The position numbers were made by a program, and so were the translations under genes. From NCBI GenBank assembly GCA_016716065.1, contig JADJXA010000002.1, positions 930,001 to 994,000 on the forward strand: a stretch of 64,000 nucleotides of DNA. The letters run 5' to 3'. Below, piece by piece: positions 53,249 through 62,938 of the stretch (the stretch's first letter is position 1; each line of letters opens with the position of its first letter). The notes beneath the pieces were generated by a model that saw nothing but the letters and a program-made list of their open reading frames with translations, did not search any database and was not told the DNA's origin. Source of the DNA: Candidatus Leptovillus gracilis (GTDB taxonomy: Bacteria > Chloroflexota > Anaerolineae > Promineifilales > Promineifilaceae).

Positions 53249-54831
53249 CAGGCTGTCGGAAAAATATCTTCTGAAGGCCCGATGATAGACAAATAACGAT
53301 TTCAAAGCATCAAGACAAGCAGTTTGCAACTCATATTGGCCTCATTACCATGAATTTTGCACGGTTTTACAGCCCGTTTTCGGGCATCAGGCAGGGGGCA
53401 ATAACGCCCCCATCAACCAACCTGCAAGGTATGCAATCGTTTCAAGTTGTAAGCCAGACAAACCAATGTCCATTCGCCACCGGCAGCAACCAGGCCTCGC
53501 AGAGAAAACTGACGGAAACCCAAGGTTTCCTTGATGATACCGATAACCGGTTCAACCGTCGATTTGCGCAAACGGTAGGTGGCTTTGCCGAGGGTGGTCT
53601 GCAGTTTGTAAGCCATTTGCTCTTTGACGGAAGCATCATTGGGTGGCGGGTTGGGATTGTCCAGGAAAAAGGCACGCCAACCCTGATGGTGTGGGCTGCG
53701 ACCGGTGGCGATGTAGGGGTCAATGCCGCGCGCTTCCAAGCTGGCGATGTTGTTTTCGCTGAAATAGCCGGTGTCCAAATTGACCTTTTTCGGCTGACCC
53801 ACGACTGGTGGTACGGTGTCGAGAGTTGGCAGGGCGGCCTGTTTATCGTTGGTATGGTCACACAACCAATTGCCCACTACCAGACGACTGTCATGGTCAA
53901 CCACTACCTGGACGTTATAATGTTGGTCAAAGCCGCTGTTGGTGGCGTTTTTCATGATGCGCGATTCGGGGTCGGTGAAGTTGTACTGGTCTTTATCTCT
54001 GGGTCCTGGAGTGGGTGGCTGCGGTGGTTTGCCCGGCGGCTTTTTTCCCTGTGGGTCGGTCTTTTCGGCCCGGGCTTGCATCTTGGCCTCGTATTCGGCT
54101 TGCTCGGCTTCATACCGGGCCTGGGCGCGTTCCTCCAGCACCTTCTTGGCTTCGGCCAGCCGCGCCAATTGCTGCTGGCGTCGGGCAATCTCATCGGGAA
54201 TGTTCATCTCTTCGGGCAGTTGTCCTCCATCGGCAACTTCAGCCAAAGTGAACAACTCCTCGACTTCGGCTTGCAGATAGGCTTCGATAGCCAACAGCCG
54301 CTGGTAACTGACCGCTTTGCTCTTGGACGCATCGGCATGGATTTTGCTGCCATCCAGACTGACGTTACCCAATTGCAAATAGCCCATCGCCTGGGCAATC
54401 AACAGTATCTGGACAAACAACTCTTTCAGTTCAGCCAGAAATTGTTGGCGGAAAGCCGCAATCGTGTCATGGTCGGGGTGCATGTCACCGGTAATGAAAC
54501 GAAAGGGAATCACCTCATGGGTGGCGCGTTCAATCTTGCGCGAACTGAATACGCCGCTGGCATAGCTGTAGAACAGCAATCCCAACATCACTTCCGGGGC
54601 GTATGGTGGCGCACCCTGCTCGCTATACTTTCTATACATGATCCCCAAATCAAGTTGGGCGACGACAGCGACAATGAAGCGAGCCAAATGGTCGGGTGGC
54701 AGGACATCGCGCAAGGTGATTTGCAGGTCCAGGGTCTTTTCGTAATCAGCAGTTCTGAATTTTCTTGCCATACCCAAAGTTTACACCGAAATCATTTTTG
54801 TTCGGAGAAACGTATCTTCTCCGACAAGCTG
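53249..54831. mobile_element. IS1182-like insertion sequence
   Basis: The element is about 1583 bp. The ends are imperfect inverted repeats: CAGGCTGTCGGAAAAATAT at the left and, read inward from the right, CAGCTTGTCGGAGAAGATAC. The flanks are CTAG on both sides (53245-53248 and 54832-54835), a likely 4-bp target duplication within the TAGCTC repeat. It carries one transposase gene on the minus strand. Insertion lies between the cNMP-domain and CinA-like genes. Confidence 0.82.
53413..54777 (-). CDS. IS1182-family-like transposase (DDE)
   Basis: The 454-residue protein has an N-terminal DUF772-like domain (PPDHLARFIVAVVAQLDLG, PYAPEVMLGLLFYSYASGVF), a catalytic region with LDGSKIHADASK, a charged coiled insertion (ARRQQQLARLAEAKKVLEER), then NLDTGYFSENN and the glutamate in STVEPVIGIIKE. 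The order D-D-E fits IS1182/IS5-like elements. The frame is intact, so the element may still be active. Divergent open frames over it on the plus strand are shadows. Confidence 0.9.
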   Translation of the reverse strand: MGMARKFRTADYEKTLDLQITLRDVLPPDHLARFIVAVVAQLDLGIMYRKYSEQGAPPYAPEVMLGLLFYSYASGVFSSRKIERATHEVIPFRFITGDMHPDHDTIAAFRQQFLAELKELFVQILLIAQAMGYLQLGNVSLDGSKIHADASKSKAVSYQRLLAIEAYLQAEVEELFTLAEVADGGQLPEEMNIPDEIARRQQQLARLAEAKKVLEERAQARYEAEQAEYEAKMQARAEKTDPQGKKPPGKPPQPPTPGPRDKDQYNFTDPESRIMKNATNSGFDQHYNVQVVVDHDSRLVVGNWLCDHTNDKQAALPTLDTVPPVVGQPKKVNLDTGYFSENNIASLEARGIDPYIATGRSPHHQGWRAFFLDNPNPPPNDASVKEQMAYKLQTTLGKATYRLRKSTVEPVIGIIKETLGFRQFSLRGLVAAGGEWTLVCLAYNLKRLHTLQVG

Positions 54832-54852
54832 CTAGCTATTTTCAAGGGGGCC

Positions 54853-55983
54853 ATGAAAGCTGAAATCATTAGCATTGGTACCAGGCTGCTTATGAGCGAC
54901 GTTTTGGACACCAATGCAGCTTATATTTCCCGCAGCCTGCAAGAATTGGGCGTTGAGCTAATTTACAAGGTTACAGTGGGTGATGACCTGGAGCGCATCA
55001 CCGATGCGCTGCGCATTGCCCTGGCGCGCGCCGACGTGGTGCTGACCACCGGCGGTCTGGCGGATGGCCCTGATGAATTGACGACTCAGGCGGTGGCAAC
55101 GGCCGTTCAAATTCGTATAGACCCACAAAAACAGACGTTGGTGGGCGTCATCCAGTTGGGCGTGGTTTCTTCCAGAAATGTTGGTTTTATTGTGGAACAT
55201 GCGCCCGGCATACTGGTTTGCCTACCTGGCGATCGGCGCGAGATGTCTTATTTGTTGGAAACGGAAGTGCTGCCTTATTTGCAGGCGCGAATCAACTTGC
55301 AGTCTGGCCTGCGCATTTTGCGCACCGCCGGCGTCATGGAGAGCAGCCTTCGCCAGCAGTTGGCCGATTTACCACTGCAACCGAACCAATGGATTGGCTT
55401 TGATTCTTACGCCGGGCAAACCAATGTGCGCCTGCGAGTTGTGGCCGAAAGTCCGGCTGCGGTACAGGCGCAGTTGGCCCAGTTACAGGAGGAAGTATCG
55501 GCCCGTTTAGGCGACCATGTGTATGGGCAGAACCACGACCGATTAGAAACGGTGGTTCTGGCGCTGTTGGCGAAAGGCGATTACGCGCTGACCATTGGCG
55601 AATGCCACACCGACCAGGCGCTGGCGCAGGCGATGAGGGAAGAGACGGCCGTTCCCTCCCCCCGCGTCACATTCCTGCCAATCACCCACCCGGCCGAGCT
55701 GGCGGCGGCCATCGGCATCGCCGCGCCAGACGCCGCTGTGGCTCTGTCTCAGTGGTGTCGTGGGGCGGTGGAAATGATGCTGCGACAAACGGCCGTTGAC
55801 CTCTCCCTCCTCATCTACAACGATATAATGCCCGGTGGGGTGCAGCTAAGCGTCTATCTGGCTTCGGCGCAGGGCGTTTCAGTCAGCCAACGTTCCTTTG
55901 GCGGCCACCCGGAACATATTCATCAATGGGCCAGCACCCTGGCGTTGACCCATCTCTACCGCTGGCTGCTGACCCATGTTTGA
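54853..55983 (+). CDS. CinA-like protein (MoaB/MogA-like domain)
   Basis: The 376-residue protein starts KAEIISIGTRLLMSDVLDTN and continues VTVGDDLERITDALRIALAR and TTGGLADGPDELTTQ, the CinA N-terminal fold. The C-terminal part (LLAKGDYALTIGECHTDQAL) corresponds to the CinA nicotinamide-nucleotide deamidase-like domain. It is shorter than typical CinA (about 420), and the G-G-L-G-P-T-x-D-D motif is changed to GGLADGPDEL. Function as in DNA-damage-linked or NAD-recycling CinA is uncertain. ATG 54853 follows AAGGGGG at unusually close spacing. The upstream extension to 53350 runs through the IS and is rejected. Confidence 0.8.
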   Translation: MKAEIISIGTRLLMSDVLDTNAAYISRSLQELGVELIYKVTVGDDLERITDALRIALARADVVLTTGGLADGPDELTTQAVATAVQIRIDPQKQTLVGVIQLGVVSSRNVGFIVEHAPGILVCLPGDRREMSYLLETEVLPYLQARINLQSGLRILRTAGVMESSLRQQLADLPLQPNQWIGFDSYAGQTNVRLRVVAESPAAVQAQLAQLQEEVSARLGDHVYGQNHDRLETVVLALLAKGDYALTIGECHTDQALAQAMREETAVPSPRVTFLPITHPAELAAAIGIAAPDAAVALSQWCRGAVEMMLRQTAVDLSLLIYNDIMPGGVQLSVYLASAQGVSVSQRSFGGHPEHIHQWASTLALTHLYRWLLTHV

Positions 55984-56039
55984 TTTTGTGGCAGAATCTG
56001 CCTGGTGACCAACCAACTCATCACCATCCGGTCCTATTT

Positions 56040-57239
56040 TTGAACGCGCTCATCCTCTACGTCTCGATTGGCTCCGGTCACCGGCGCGCCGCAGAAGTCC
56101 TGGCCGACACCTTCGCCCGGCAGTTTGGCTGGCGCTGCCACACAGTAGACTTGTTATCGGTTGTGTCACCCCGCTTGCCCGACCTGGCGAACAGCCTGAG
56201 CGCCCTGCTGCTGAAAATAGCCGCCTCGTTTTACGATCAATATTGGGCCGATGACGAGGCGCTGCGCGGCGTGGACCGGCTGCTGCTGTTGGCCGATTTG
56301 CCAGGTCTGATGCGCGAGATGTTGGCCGAAATGCAGCCAGCCATCTGTGTGTGTACCCACGCCCTGCCGGCGCGGATTTTGAGCCTGTTGTGGCTAAAAG
56401 ACGGCCGTTCTCTGCCCACCCTTAATGTCGCTACCGATTTTATGGTCAATGGCCTCTGGCCGGTGGAGCGCATGGCCGCTTACGTGGTCGCCGCCGAAGC
56501 GGCCCGCCGTCGCCTGATTGCCCGCGGCTTTCCGGCCGACCAGGTTTATCCGTTGGGCATCCCTATCGCCGACCACTTCCACTGCGCGGTGCGCCCGCGA
56601 GCCGCGCTGCGTCGGCAGTTCGCCCTGGCCGACAAACCAACTTTGTTAGCCATCACCGGTGGCTGGCGCATTGAACCATACGAGCAGATTGCCAGCCTGA
56701 TGCGGCAGTTGTTTCAGTATTGGGCTGGAGGACAACGGCCGTTGGCCGCCGAATGGCAAATCGTGGTCATTACCGGGCAAAACCGGGACAATCTGGCGGC
56801 GCTGCAACGGTTGGCCGGGCGGCTGCCGGTGGCGGTGACGCTGCTGCCCTTTGTGCAAAATGTTGCCGATTGGATGCGCGCCAGTGACCTGATGTTGACC
56901 AAACCCGGCGGCCTGACAGTGGCCGAAGCGTTAAGCTGCGACCTGCCGCTGCTGTTGGCCGGCATTGGCCCCGGCCAGGAACGGGCCAACGCCGCTTGGC
57001 TGGCCGGTGAAGGCTGCGCGGCGATTGGCGCTGCCGAAATTGACCATCTGGCTGGTCAGATTGCCGACTTGTTGACTGATGCGGCCCAGTTGGCGGCCAT
57101 GCGCGCTCTTTGTCGGGAGTTGGCGCGGCCACATGCGGCCGAAGACATCGCCGGTTTGGCGCATCGTTTGCTGCTGGCCCCGGTAGGGCAAGATTTTAAG
57201 GGCTTCAGAAAACCCATAAGGTCTAATTTCCACGGATAA
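56040..57239 (+). CDS. MGDG-synthase-like glycosyltransferase (GT28-type)
   Basis: About 399 residues. The N-terminal LILYVSIGSGHRRAAEVLAD is the signature of MGDG synthase / processive diacylglycerol glycosyltransferases, followed by TLNVATDFMVNGLWPVER. The sugar-nucleotide side has PFVQNVADWMRASDLMLTKP and GGLTVAEALSCDLPLLLAGI. It likely transfers a sugar from UDP-sugar to a membrane lipid. The start is uncertain: TTG 56040 puts the conserved strand at the beginning; the frame is open to an ATG at 55926 that would overlap the CinA-like gene. The sequence lacks a good ribosome binding site at either. Confidence 0.82.
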   Translation: MNALILYVSIGSGHRRAAEVLADTFARQFGWRCHTVDLLSVVSPRLPDLANSLSALLLKIAASFYDQYWADDEALRGVDRLLLLADLPGLMREMLAEMQPAICVCTHALPARILSLLWLKDGRSLPTLNVATDFMVNGLWPVERMAAYVVAAEAARRRLIARGFPADQVYPLGIPIADHFHCAVRPRAALRRQFALADKPTLLAITGGWRIEPYEQIASLMRQLFQYWAGGQRPLAAEWQIVVITGQNRDNLAALQRLAGRLPVAVTLLPFVQNVADWMRASDLMLTKPGGLTVAEALSCDLPLLLAGIGPGQERANAAWLAGEGCAAIGAAEIDHLAGQIADLLTDAAQLAAMRALCRELARPHAAEDIAGLAHRLLLAPVGQDFKGFRKPIRSNFHG

Positions 57240-57250
57240 GACGATGACCT

Positions 57251-57616
57251 ATGAATGAGCGACAGAAGTTGGGACGATGGGGCGAATCGGTGGCGGCGAC
57301 TTATCTGGAAGCCCAGGGATACCAGATTGTGGCCCGCAATTGGCGCTGCCGTGATGGGGAAGTGGATCTAGTCGCCAAAGCGGGCGCGGAATGGGTTTTT
57401 GTCGAAGTGAAAACACGGCGCGGCTATGATATGGGCACGCCGGAAGAAGGGCTGACGGCCGTTAAACAAAAAAAATTGTTGGCCGTCGCTCAGGCATATG
57501 TTTTGGCCCATGATCTGGATGTGGATTGGCGTATTGATCTGGTGGCAGTGGAGCTGGACAAAGCGGGCAAACTGCTGCGCTGCGACCATGTGCCCAATGC
57601 GGTGTTGGGGTGGTGA
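57251..57616 (+). CDS. yraN: YraN-family (UPF0102) endonuclease-like protein
   Basis: The 121-residue protein has the family motif GEVDLVAKAGAEWVFVEVKT (restriction-endonuclease-like fold with D...E-x-K) and LGRWGESVAATYLEAQGYQI at the N-terminus. Function is unproven. The stop overlaps the start codon of miaA by one base. Confidence 0.93.
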   Translation: MNERQKLGRWGESVAATYLEAQGYQIVARNWRCRDGEVDLVAKAGAEWVFVEVKTRRGYDMGTPEEGLTAVKQKKLLAVAQAYVLAHDLDVDWRIDLVAVELDKAGKLLRCDHVPNAVLGW

Positions 57617-58530
57617 TGGTGCAGGGCAGATTGCTGGTCATTGTGGGACCAACGGCCGTTGGTAAAACTACCCTCTCCCTGCGTTTGGCGCAGACGCTGG
57701 GCGGCGAAATCATCTCCGCCGATTCGCGCCTGTTTTACTGCGGCATGGATGTGGGCACGGCCAAACCAACCGCCGCCGAACGCGCCATCGTCCCCCACCA
57801 CCTGATAGACATCTGTGAACCGGACGAAACAATGACTTTGGGCGACTATCAGCAGGCGGCGTATCGCACGATTGAGGCGGTATTGGGCAGCGGCCGTTTG
57901 CCCATTCTGGTCGGTGGCACAGGCCAATACGTCCGGGCGGTGGTGGAAGGGTGGGGCATCCCTCGCGTCGCGCCGCAGCCGACGCTGCGCCAGGCGTTAA
58001 CGGCCGTGCCCGCCGCCGAATTGGCCCGTTGGCTGGCCGTGTTAGACCCGGCAGCGGCGGTGCGCATAGATGCCCGCAATGTCCGCCAGGTGATTCGCGC
58101 CCTGGAAGTGACGTTGGTGATGGGCCGCCCCATCTCCGAATTGCAGCGCAAAACGCCGCCACCCTATGCCATCTACCACATTGGCCTGACGCGCCAGCGG
58201 GATCAACTGTATCGGCGTATTGACCAGCGCGTAGACCAGATGATGGCCGATGGGTTGTTGGCCGAGGTGGCGGCGCTGCGGGCAAAAGGCTACGGCCGTT
58301 CCCTTCCGGCGATGAGTGGGTTGGGCTACCAGCAGTTGGCGGCCTATCTGGATGGCGAAATGGATCTGGCGGCGGCGGTCGAGCGCATCAAATTCGAGAC
58401 CCACCGCTTTGCCCGGCAGCAAGGCGCCTGGTTCCGTCCAGATGACCCGGCGATTACCTGGTTTGATATGGGGGCTGTGGGGGTGGAAACGGCCGTGCTG
58501 TCCGCTGTCGGCCGTTGGCTCAACGCTTAA
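57616..58530 (+). CDS. miaA: tRNA dimethylallyltransferase
   Basis: The 304-residue enzyme transfers a dimethylallyl group to A37 of tRNAs that read codons beginning with U. It has the P-loop VGPTAVGKTTL, IISADSRLFYCGMDVGTAKP and HHLIDICEPDETMTLGDY, plus LVGGTGQYVRAVVEG and PAMSGLGYQQLAAYLDGE. ATG 57616 overlaps the yraN stop by one base, implying translational coupling. Confidence 0.97.
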   Translation: MVQGRLLVIVGPTAVGKTTLSLRLAQTLGGEIISADSRLFYCGMDVGTAKPTAAERAIVPHHLIDICEPDETMTLGDYQQAAYRTIEAVLGSGRLPILVGGTGQYVRAVVEGWGIPRVAPQPTLRQALTAVPAAELARWLAVLDPAAAVRIDARNVRQVIRALEVTLVMGRPISELQRKTPPPYAIYHIGLTRQRDQLYRRIDQRVDQMMADGLLAEVAALRAKGYGRSLPAMSGLGYQQLAAYLDGEMDLAAAVERIKFETHRFARQQGAWFRPDDPAITWFDMGAVGVETAVLSAVGRWLNA

Positions 58531-58566
58531 CCATAAGTCCAATTGCGCAGATTGGACCCATCTCGC

Positions 58567-59385
58567 CTATAGGACCAACAACGCCTGGTTCACCTGAGTC
58601 ACCACGGCGTGGCTCACGTCGTCTAGCAAGAGCCGCTCCCAGCCAGAGCCGATGTGCGTGCCAATCACCACCAGGTCATAATCACCTGAGTTGGCTTCGG
58701 CGACGATCTCATCCACCACCAATCCATGCCGAATTTTAACCTGAGGCGCGTTTTTGCTTTCCGTTAACAGCGCCACATCGTTTTTCAACAGTTCACCTTC
58801 TGGAGTGTGTTCGGCTATTAATTCGGCGGCGCTGGCATACAACTGCCATTCTGGAATGCCTGGCCCGGCGACAATCTGGGACATTACGTGCAGAACGGTG
58901 ATGTCTGCTCCTGTTTGGAGCAAGTTAGGCAGGTGTGTCATAAGCCGCTGCAACAGGGATGGTTCGCGGCCGCTTTCGCAGATGAGCAGCCGGTTCAGGC
59001 TGGTCGGTTCGCTTTTGGCAATGAGGACCGGGCAGCCGGCGCGCAGCATCACCCGTTGGGCTACCGGACCGATCATGCGTTTGACCAGTTGATGAATGGG
59101 GCGCGACCCAACGACCACCAGATTGTAAGCTCCTTGTCTGGCTTCCAGGGCGATTTCGTCAACGGCACGGCCGATGCGAATTTTGCTGGCGACGGCCGTA
59201 ATCCCTTCTTGTGGCAGCAGATTGGCCGCGTTGGCCAAAATGGCCGCGCCTTGCGCCCTTTTGTTATCATGCTTCACCACAGTCAGCAGCGTAACCGATC
59301 CATTCATCATTGCCGTCAACCGCCCACCCAGGCGCACGGCCGTATCAGAATGGGGTGCGCCTCCTGTTGCAATCAACATATGCAT
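58567..59385 (-). CDS. Universal stress protein, two tandem UspA domains
   Basis: The 272-residue protein has two UspA-like folds. The first begins MHMLIATGGAPHSDTAVRLG and ends VVVGSRPIHQLVKRMIGPVA; the second starts LNRLLICESGREPSLLQRLM and ends VVIGTHIGSGWERLLLDDVS. The ATP-binding G-2x-G-9x-G(S/T) motif is only partly kept. GGAGGA lies 10 bases before ATG 59385; earlier ATGs at 59403 and 59442 are in frame. The gap to the convergent miaA holds GTCCAAT/ATTGGAC, a short inverted repeat resembling the AGATTGG family. Confidence 0.88.
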   Translation of the reverse strand: MHMLIATGGAPHSDTAVRLGGRLTAMMNGSVTLLTVVKHDNKRAQGAAILANAANLLPQEGITAVASKIRIGRAVDEIALEARQGAYNLVVVGSRPIHQLVKRMIGPVAQRVMLRAGCPVLIAKSEPTSLNRLLICESGREPSLLQRLMTHLPNLLQTGADITVLHVMSQIVAGPGIPEWQLYASAAELIAEHTPEGELLKNDVALLTESKNAPQVKIRHGLVVDEIVAEANSGDYDLVVIGTHIGSGWERLLLDDVSHAVVTQVNQALLVL

Positions 59386-59463
59386 CACGTTGTGTTCCTC
59401 CATTACCGGGCAAGGTCGTTGGTTCACTTGTTCGTTGGTCAACCAACCAACAACCCCATCGCC

Positions 59464-60606
59464 TTAAACCAACAACAAGACAATCGGAATAATCAAAATA
59501 GACATCATAAAAAATGTTAAATTGCGGTTATCTCTCGTTACCCAGCCAGAGAAATTCAACATCGCCCGCGCATAACGCTGATAGATAAAGGCCAATATGA
59601 TAATAGATACGATGGTAATGCTGATCATTTCTGCCAGCACCACCGTGAAAGCCGGGGGATTGTTCAACAAAACGGCCGCCAACAAGGTATCAACAAACGT
59701 CGTGATGTTGGCTCCCATGATATAGGGAATCACATTTTCCCGCCGTACAAATCCGCGGTGGCTCAACGGAACCAAAATACTTAGCGACACACTCACCGAC
59801 ATGGAGATGAGCGTGATAGAAGCTCCTAGCAAAAACATCACCCAGGGCCGGTAAATCAGCCGCGATATCTGGCCCACCTGGCTTTCCTTCACCGACATCT
59901 GCGGCAGGCAGCGATCAAACAGGCTGAAGCTAACCATGATGGTTCCCAGGCCAGTCAGAAACAGCGCCCAACGCGGCAGCAGGGCCAGCAGAAAATTCAC
60001 CATGGGGTCAAAAATCAGGTCTGTTACAGAATTCAAAAGTGCGCCAGATTGCAATTGAAACGAATGCAGCACACCAGATTGCAGCAAATAAATGCCTACA
60101 ACCAGGGCAACCAGGTACGTGCTGCCCGTAACCGAAAGCGACAACAAACCCATTCCCAGACTATCGCGTTTGTTCCGGCCGCGTAAGACGTAAATGAAAC
60201 CGATAAACAGCACAATAAAACTTGCGCCTAACCGGCTGCCGGTAATCATTGTAAATGTGCCCAATTCATCCAATACCCCGGCGTCGAAAAAGGTTAGGGC
60301 GGCGGCAGCCACCGGTGAACCGCTCATGACTATGTAGGCAAAGAGCCAACCAAAACCGAGGCTGTTGACGGCATTGGTGACGGCGAATTGGTTTTGCACC
60401 AGCGGCGCCAGGTCGCGTGCGCCTTCCTTCATTTGGGTGATGCCTAAAATGAAGAGGAACAAGCTGACGATGAAGAGGCCAATTTTGCCCCAGGCGATTC
60501 GCTGCCAAATAGGTGGACGTATGCTGCTTTGTGGCCCTTTCAGATCAGTTGGCGTTATATTCTCTTTCGGTGATGACGTGAGTTGCGTTTCTACCGAATC
60601 ATCCAT
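59464..60606 (-). CDS. Na/Pi-cotransporter-like membrane protein
   Basis: The 380-residue protein has about nine membrane helices with two paired signatures of the NptA/PF02690 type: VMSGSPVAAAALTFFDAGVL and IMGANITTFVDTLLAAVLLN. The first carries a Ser-x-Ser and the second a Gly-Ala-Asn motif in the place of the usual QSSSA repeats, so it may be divergent in substrate. The N-terminus is polar (TQLTSSPKENITPTD). It is 78 bases upstream of the universal stress gene. Phosphate or another anion is a reasonable guess. Confidence 0.78.
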   Translation of the reverse strand: MDDSVETQLTSSPKENITPTDLKGPQSSIRPPIWQRIAWGKIGLFIVSLFLFILGITQMKEGARDLAPLVQNQFAVTNAVNSLGFGWLFAYIVMSGSPVAAAALTFFDAGVLDELGTFTMITGSRLGASFIVLFIGFIYVLRGRNKRDSLGMGLLSLSVTGSTYLVALVVGIYLLQSGVLHSFQLQSGALLNSVTDLIFDPMVNFLLALLPRWALFLTGLGTIMVSFSLFDRCLPQMSVKESQVGQISRLIYRPWVMFLLGASITLISMSVSVSLSILVPLSHRGFVRRENVIPYIMGANITTFVDTLLAAVLLNNPPAFTVVLAEMISITIVSIIILAFIYQRYARAMLNFSGWVTRDNRNLTFFMMSILIIPIVLLLV

Positions 60607-60858
60607 GAGCTAATCTCCTTGGGCTGATAGACGGCCGTCAGGCAATCCTGTAACCTGCTGGCGCTTTGTCTTTCCTCCGGGCGGTTGCGGAGAACTCTGA
60701 GGGGTTGCTTAAATTCTAACCGCCACCTGGAGCAGGTGCAAGGCAAACGCCCGGTGACCGCCATTGAGGTTGTTGCGCCGACCAAATCGTTACCAGGCTT
60801 ATCCGGTCTATGATACACTCCCCTCCCCCGGCAATGCGCCCTGGGAAAAGGATGTCTC

Positions 60859-62049
60859 ATGGAATTAGATGCGCCGATAGACGAAATTGTTGGGCAAAAA
60901 ACGGCCGCAGCCGACGCCTTTCAAACCGATCAGGTGATGACCATTGCCGGTGGTCATTTTGTTCATGATACCTACACGGCTTTCATCTCACCCCTGCTGC
61001 CGGTGCTGCAAGAGCGGTTGAGCGTGGGATATGCTCTGGTGGGCAGCCTATCCATCTTCGCCCAACTGCCCAGTCTGCTCAATCCGTTCATTGGTTACCT
61101 GGCCGACAAAGCCAACCTGCGCTGGTTTATCATCCTGGCCCCGGCGGCAACAGCTACCCTGATGAGCAGCATGGGACTGACCTCTACGTACCTTTCGCTG
61201 GCGCTGCTGCTGCTGGCTTCTGGCGTCAGCATTGCCGCGTTCCACGCGCCCGCCCCGGCGATGATCGCCAACATTTCCGGCCGCCGTATGGGCAAGGGGA
61301 TGAGCATCTTCATGGCCAGCGGCGAATTGGGCCGCACGGTGGGGCCGGTGGTGGCCGCCGCTGCTGTCGCCTGGTGGGGGCTGGAAGGCATGTGGCGGCT
61401 GATGTTTGTCGGCTGGGTGGTGTCGTTGATTTTGTATTTTCGCCTGCGTCACGTTGCGGCGATGCCTGCCGGTGATCCGGCGCTGACGGCCGTCTCGCAC
61501 ATGTGGCCGGCCGCCAGCCGTATATTCTGGCCGCTGACCTGGATTGTCACCGGTGGGATGCTGCTTCAGGCGGCCCTGACTACCTATTTGCCCCTGTTTA
61601 TGAGCAATGTATTGGGTGCAAACTTATGGCTCTCGGCCGCCTCGTTGACCATTTTGCAGGCGGCCGGGGTGGTCGGCGCTCTGATTTCCGGCACGGTGAG
61701 TGATAAATACGGCCGTCAACGCATCCTCTTCATCGTGTTAGCCGTCTCGCCTTTGCTGCTTCTGGCTTTTTTGTATGGCCCTTCCTGGTTGGCTGTGCCC
61801 CTGCTGCTGGCCCTTGGCCTGACGGTGTTATCGTCGCCGCCCGTTTTCCTGGCTATTGTCCAAGACCAGTTCCCCAACCACCGCGCTCTGGCAAATGGCA
61901 GCTATCTGGCTGTCAACTTCCTCATCCGCGCCGCCGCCATCTGGGTGGTTGGTCTGCTGGCCGACCGTTATGGCCTGACGACAGCCTTTTTAATCAGCGG
62001 TTTGGCGGCGTTTGTCAGCCTACCGGCGCTCCGTTATTTGCCGCGTTAA
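60859..62049 (+). CDS. MFS transporter, fosmidomycin-resistance-like
   Basis: The 396-residue protein has twelve predicted helices. AGGHFVHDTYTAFISPLLPV is the family-typical N-terminal stretch of Fsr-like exporters, and FIGYLADKANLRWFIILAPA is the loop 2-3 motif. A substrate is not determined by sequence; drug or small-acid export is likely. AAAAGGA lies about seven bases before ATG 60859. The 3' end overlaps the convergent MBL gene by 35 bases. Confidence 0.88.
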   Translation: MELDAPIDEIVGQKTAAADAFQTDQVMTIAGGHFVHDTYTAFISPLLPVLQERLSVGYALVGSLSIFAQLPSLLNPFIGYLADKANLRWFIILAPAATATLMSSMGLTSTYLSLALLLLASGVSIAAFHAPAPAMIANISGRRMGKGMSIFMASGELGRTVGPVVAAAAVAWWGLEGMWRLMFVGWVVSLILYFRLRHVAAMPAGDPALTAVSHMWPAASRIFWPLTWIVTGGMLLQAALTTYLPLFMSNVLGANLWLSAASLTILQAAGVVGALISGTVSDKYGRQRILFIVLAVSPLLLLAFLYGPSWLAVPLLLALGLTVLSSPPVFLAIVQDQFPNHRALANGSYLAVNFLIRAAAIWVVGLLADRYGLTTAFLISGLAAFVSLPALRYLPR

Positions 62050-62833
62050 TGCCAACCAGCGAAAGTGTATCCCCCAGCGACAAAATGTGAGTATGGACTT
62101 CAGGCGCTAACTCGGCGGCGCGCCGGGCGAAGGCCAGCGGCGGCAGTCGGAGGAAGGCGGGGTTAAACAGCCCCATGCCGATGGGGTGCAGCGCCCCCCA
62201 ATGAATGGGGATAGCGATTTGCGGCCGCAGCAGGGTCAGGGCCAGGGCGGCACGTTCGGGGTCGAGATGCCCCTTGCCCAATGTGGGTCCCCAGCCCCAC
62301 ACTGGCAGCAAGGCCACGTCTAGCTGCGCGCTCAGGTCGGCCATTTCCGGGAAGATGTCGGTGTCGCCGGCAAAGTAGATGGTGCGACGGCCGTCTACCA
62401 GGTAGCCATTGGGCTGAGCGGATGGGCCTTTGGGATGACGACGGCCGTCGTGTACCGCAGGGGTTGCCCGTATTTTCAGGCCGTTTACGGCCGTTTCCTC
62501 ATTCGCCCGCAGCTCCTCCACGTTGGTGAATCCCTGGCGGGCAAAATAAACCGCGCTGTCGCCGGGCACAATCAGCCGTATGTGCCGCCCCAGGCGGTCC
62601 AGCGACGGCCAATCCAGATGATCCCAGTGCAGATGGGAGATCAGCACGGCGTCTATGTCCTGGAAATCGGCCAGTGGCATGTGCCGCGTGCGGTGAGCCA
62701 GATGGGCCAGATGGCCGCGTAAAACTGGGTCGGTCAGCAGACGCGCGCCGTCCATTTCGATCAACACCGTGGCGTGACCGACGTAGGTGATGCGCTGCGC
62801 AGCACGGCCGTTATCTGTTTGTTCTTTCATCAT
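62015..62833 (-). CDS. Metallo-beta-lactamase-fold hydrolase (UlaG/NAPE-PLD-like)
   Basis: The 272-residue protein has the zinc motif ISHLHWDHLD, GHATVLIEMDGARLLTDPV at the N-terminus, YFAGDTDIFPEMADL and PIHWGALHPIGMG. This pattern fits the L-ascorbate-6-P lactonase/NAPE-PLD-like branch of the MBL superfamily. The substrate is unknown. ATG 62833 is followed by a second ATG at 62830. Confidence 0.9.
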   Translation of the reverse strand: MMKEQTDNGRAAQRITYVGHATVLIEMDGARLLTDPVLRGHLAHLAHRTRHMPLADFQDIDAVLISHLHWDHLDWPSLDRLGRHIRLIVPGDSAVYFARQGFTNVEELRANEETAVNGLKIRATPAVHDGRRHPKGPSAQPNGYLVDGRRTIYFAGDTDIFPEMADLSAQLDVALLPVWGWGPTLGKGHLDPERAALALTLLRPQIAIPIHWGALHPIGMGLFNPAFLRLPPLAFARRAAELAPEVHTHILSLGDTLSLVGINAANNGAPVG

Positions 62834-62938
62834 GGCTGTAGTATAAGGCAGCTTGCGGCAGCCAGCGTTCCCGGCCGTTGTTTGCTTATCGCTTGTTCAT
62901 CGCTGCATAAGGTTCCCATAAGCATTGGACGGCCGTTA

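Noticed and set aside
52970..53329. Minus-strand frame of Arg-Ser repeats
   Set aside because: It is a shadow of the GAGAGC microsatellite and crosses the IS boundary.
53350..54852. Upstream extension of the CinA-like frame by about 500 codons
   Set aside because: It runs antisense through the IS transposase; the CinA domain begins at ATG 54853.
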